From the NCBI GenBank assembly GCA_036674765.1, contig JARVKI010000181.1:1-31263 (forward strand): a DNA stretch of 31,263 nucleotides, written 5' to 3'. The DNA comes from Seiridium cupressi (Eukaryota; Ascomycota; Sordariomycetes; Amphisphaeriales; Sporocadaceae). The notes beneath the pieces are model-generated. The model was not told the origin of the DNA and ran no database searches. It saw only the letters and a list, made by a program, of their open reading frames with translations. Shown piece by piece: positions 29,335 through 31,263 of this stretch; positions within the stretch are counted from its first letter, which is position 1, and each line of letters begins with the position of its first letter. The translations under genes were made by a program, and so were the position numbers.

Positions 29335-30046
29335 ATGACTACCGATCGCGCGCGAAGGACGGCGCATATACTCAAAACCCAGTTTGCCAAAGACGGACAG
29401 CATGAATTCGAGAGTCACATTGGCTCCGGAGAGCAGGCCGACGTTTACACTATCAGAAGAGCAAATCAGGCACAGCGGCCGGATAGGGTGGTTGTCAAAA
29501 TTCCTCTTAGTAGATTTGAAACAATATTCGGCGGTGGAAATGTTGCCGCAAACGAGTTTAGTGAGAGAGTCGCGTTGCAGGTGATTGATACCAAGTGATC
29601 TTCCAAGACACACATGATCCAAAGCTCATGAAGAGTATAGCACTTACGAGGCGCCGCACACGTCGTCCAAATCATAGAACCTCAAGGCCTAGATCCTCTA
29701 GCCGCAGTGGCAGGATCCCTATCGAATGGTCAATGGATCTATAGTAAGTACATCAGTTGGCTCCAGAATGAGATAGCATACGCTTTGATATTTTGTGGTA
29801 ACAATGGTTATCGCATGGGGCGTACATTGAACAGACTGCTGACGTTGTATAGTGGAGCACCGCGCAAACGGCACACTGGCAATTTCGTCCAGGAACAACA
29901 TGTATATGCCAATTACAACAAAATTTTCGGGGAAGAGGTTTGGAGGATCATTAAATACCCTTGGAGGCCGATTTCCACACACCGTCTTACTCCAGTCATA
30001 TCCCCACCGGGGACCGGGGACTGGACATGAACGTCTTAAATCGTGA
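29335..30046 (+). pseudogene. Protein-kinase-like N-lobe, C-lobe frameshifted
   Basis: ATG 29335 starts a frame with the kinase glycine loop IGSGEQADVY and the lysine strand RVVVKIPL. Introns 29581-29640 (GTGATT...GTATAG, 60 bases) and 29744-29852 (GTAAGT...CTGAC...GTATAG, 109 bases) join it to RGAAHVVQIIEP and then to WIYMEHRANGTLA, the hinge region of a fungal kinase. The spliced frame ends at TGA 30044-30046 after 180 residues, before a catalytic loop. In other frames downstream, EEVWRIIKY and LDMNVLN (about 30020-30040) look like the expected C-lobe helix and the H-x-D-M-x-P-x-N loop with its His lost. That suggests frameshifts destroyed the second half. It may be a truncated pseudokinase, but decay is the simpler reading. 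Confidence 0.6.
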
Positions 30047-30480
30047 CGTATTTATCTTTGTCACGATCCTGCAAGAAAAACACTACAATGGCATCGACAG
30101 ATACCCAACTCCGTGTGGAAGCTCAATAATCTGCTCGTTGTTTATCGGATTTAGACCTCGCCAGAGACCAGCGACATGCTTATCCCTCAGAATTTCCGCT
30201 TACTCTTTTACGAAGCTAATCAGTCAGTTAGTTAGTCTGTCTGTCTGTCTGTCTGTCTGTCTCTATTTGTATAACAGCGTCAAAACTGCAGCCTGGTTAA
30301 TTCGAACAGAATAATCGCGGTTTCAAGAGGTAACGGCCGAGCGTGACTGCCTAGAAAATAGGCTTCTGTACCGTCGGAGGCAATGGATTGAAACATAATA
30401 CGACTACAAGACTCCGCCTTGGTCAGTTAGTTCCCACTTTAGATCGCGACGTTAAAACCCGACGTGTGGCAGTGGGTAAA
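30047..30480. other. End of the gene-bearing part, no gene
   Basis: Remains of the kinase C-lobe may extend to about 30110. The rest has no frame of note. A tetranucleotide repeat lies at 30235-30262. AT content rises from about 30460. Confidence 0.4.
30235..30262. repeat. (GTCT)n microsatellite
   Basis: Seven tandem copies of GTCT/CTGT, the last slightly altered. Confidence 0.9.
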
Positions 30481-31263
30481 ATATTAGACGTTCCGACTTA
30501 TTTTATCCGGGAAAGCGATATATAACGAAGCAGGTAAATATTACTTACTTACTAGGTAATATTTAAAGAATTAATAAAAGAAAATATATTAAAATTTAGA
30601 ATAAAAGTTTTAATTAGGGTATAAATTTAAATAATAAATATAATTTTTAAAAACATTTATTTAACGTTAATTTTAAATTAATAAAATTTATATATAATAA
30701 AATTTTATTATTAATAATATTTATTAACCGTTTTTATAAAATATTTAATATATAATAAATTTTTATTTTATTTTAAATTAATTATAAAAAAGTTTTATTT
30801 TTTAATAAATTTATTATAAATAAAAGTAAAAATTAATTTTATAATTAATATATTTTTTAAAATTAATTAAATTTAATTTAATTATATTATTATAATAATT
30901 TAAATTTTTTTATAATTATTTATAATTATATTATTTAATAAAAATTTATTATTTTAAAGTAAAATTATTTTAATTAAAATTTTTAATTAAAACGATTTTA
31001 TTTTATTTATAAATTTATTTATAAATTATTTAATATATTTTTTATAAAATAATTTTTTTATTTAATTTATAATTTTATATAAAATTATAAATTTATAATT
31101 TTAATAAAAGGTTTTTAATTATTAATAACGGTTATATAATTATTAATAATTATATATTTATATTAAATTTAATAATCCGGTAAAAACGGCGTTATTTATT
31201 TATATAAATTATTATATAAAATTATAATTTAATATTTTAATAATTATAATTAAAATTATTTAT
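30481..31263. mobile_element. RIP-mutated AT-rich repeat, right edge
   Basis: From about 30540 the sequence is almost pure A and T, with rare CG, as in the left block. The entry is marked by TACTTACTTACTAGGTAATATTT (split here: TACTTACTTAC then TAGGTAATATTT), possibly an LTR end. At the extreme right (31170-31225) the plus strand reads IKFNNPVKTALFIYINYY, which aligns through G-to-A and C-to-T changes with the Gypsy reverse transcriptase stretch around K-T-A-F-R-T-R-Y-G. That call rests on about 10 matching positions. Confidence 0.6.

Noticed and set aside
1..31263. CRISPR arrays, tRNA or rRNA genes
   Set aside because: No regularly spaced identical repeats with unique spacers, no T-loop/anticodon architecture and no rRNA-like conserved stretches were seen. 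The sequence is eukaryotic.

Overview
The window looks like a repeat-rich accessory or subtelomeric-type segment from a filamentous ascomycete (Pezizomycotina). The reasons are short introns with GT...CTRAY...YAG signals, a fungal-specific transcription factor, a 2EXR protein, fungal Ty3/Gypsy and Tad1-like LINE remains, and repeats whose damage is almost entirely C:G to T:A. That damage pattern is the signature of repeat-induced point mutation (RIP).

Layout. Positions 1-5160 are extremely AT-rich. They hold a RIP-destroyed Gypsy pol (RT end, RNase H, integrase, chromodomain), two head-to-head copies of a ~300-bp LTR, and the 3' end of a second LTR element. Positions 5160-12930 have normal base composition but are a graveyard of gene pieces: a Zn2Cys6-like scrap, a GMC oxidoreductase C-terminus, a rhodopsin-domain C-terminus, a vWA protein C-terminus, a Ras/Rap (krev-1/RSR1-like) GTPase that keeps its introns, and a Tad1-like LINE fragment joined to it. 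Two solo LTRs lie among them; the 131-bp one has a perfect 5-bp target duplication. Positions 12930-13990 hold a second copy of the AT-rich LTR element end. Positions 13990-18780 contain no gene I can name. They hold a GAC/GAT microsatellite ORF, three consecutive hairpins, and a 17-bp minisatellite leading into a TATA box and a small Ser-rich ORF.

The best genes lie between 18784 and 26495: a hypothetical ORF interrupted by one in-frame TGA; a fungal transcription factor (minus strand, three exons found, DNA-binding exon not found); an intact 401-residue 2EXR protein (plus strand, divergent from the factor); and an intact two-exon secreted acidic protein (minus strand). Positions 26500-30480 hold an ankyrin-repeat pseudogene and a kinase-like N-lobe gene with a decayed C-lobe. 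From 30480 the sequence is again RIP AT-rich, ending in what may be a Gypsy reverse transcriptase.

No operon-like or pathway cluster is evident. The shared theme is duplication and decay: fragments of normal genes carry RIP-type stop codons (CAA/CAG to TAA/TAG, CGA to TGA, TGG to TAG), and a small island of probably working genes (regulator, 2EXR, secreted protein) sits between them. Functional statements rest on motifs read by eye; no database search was possible.
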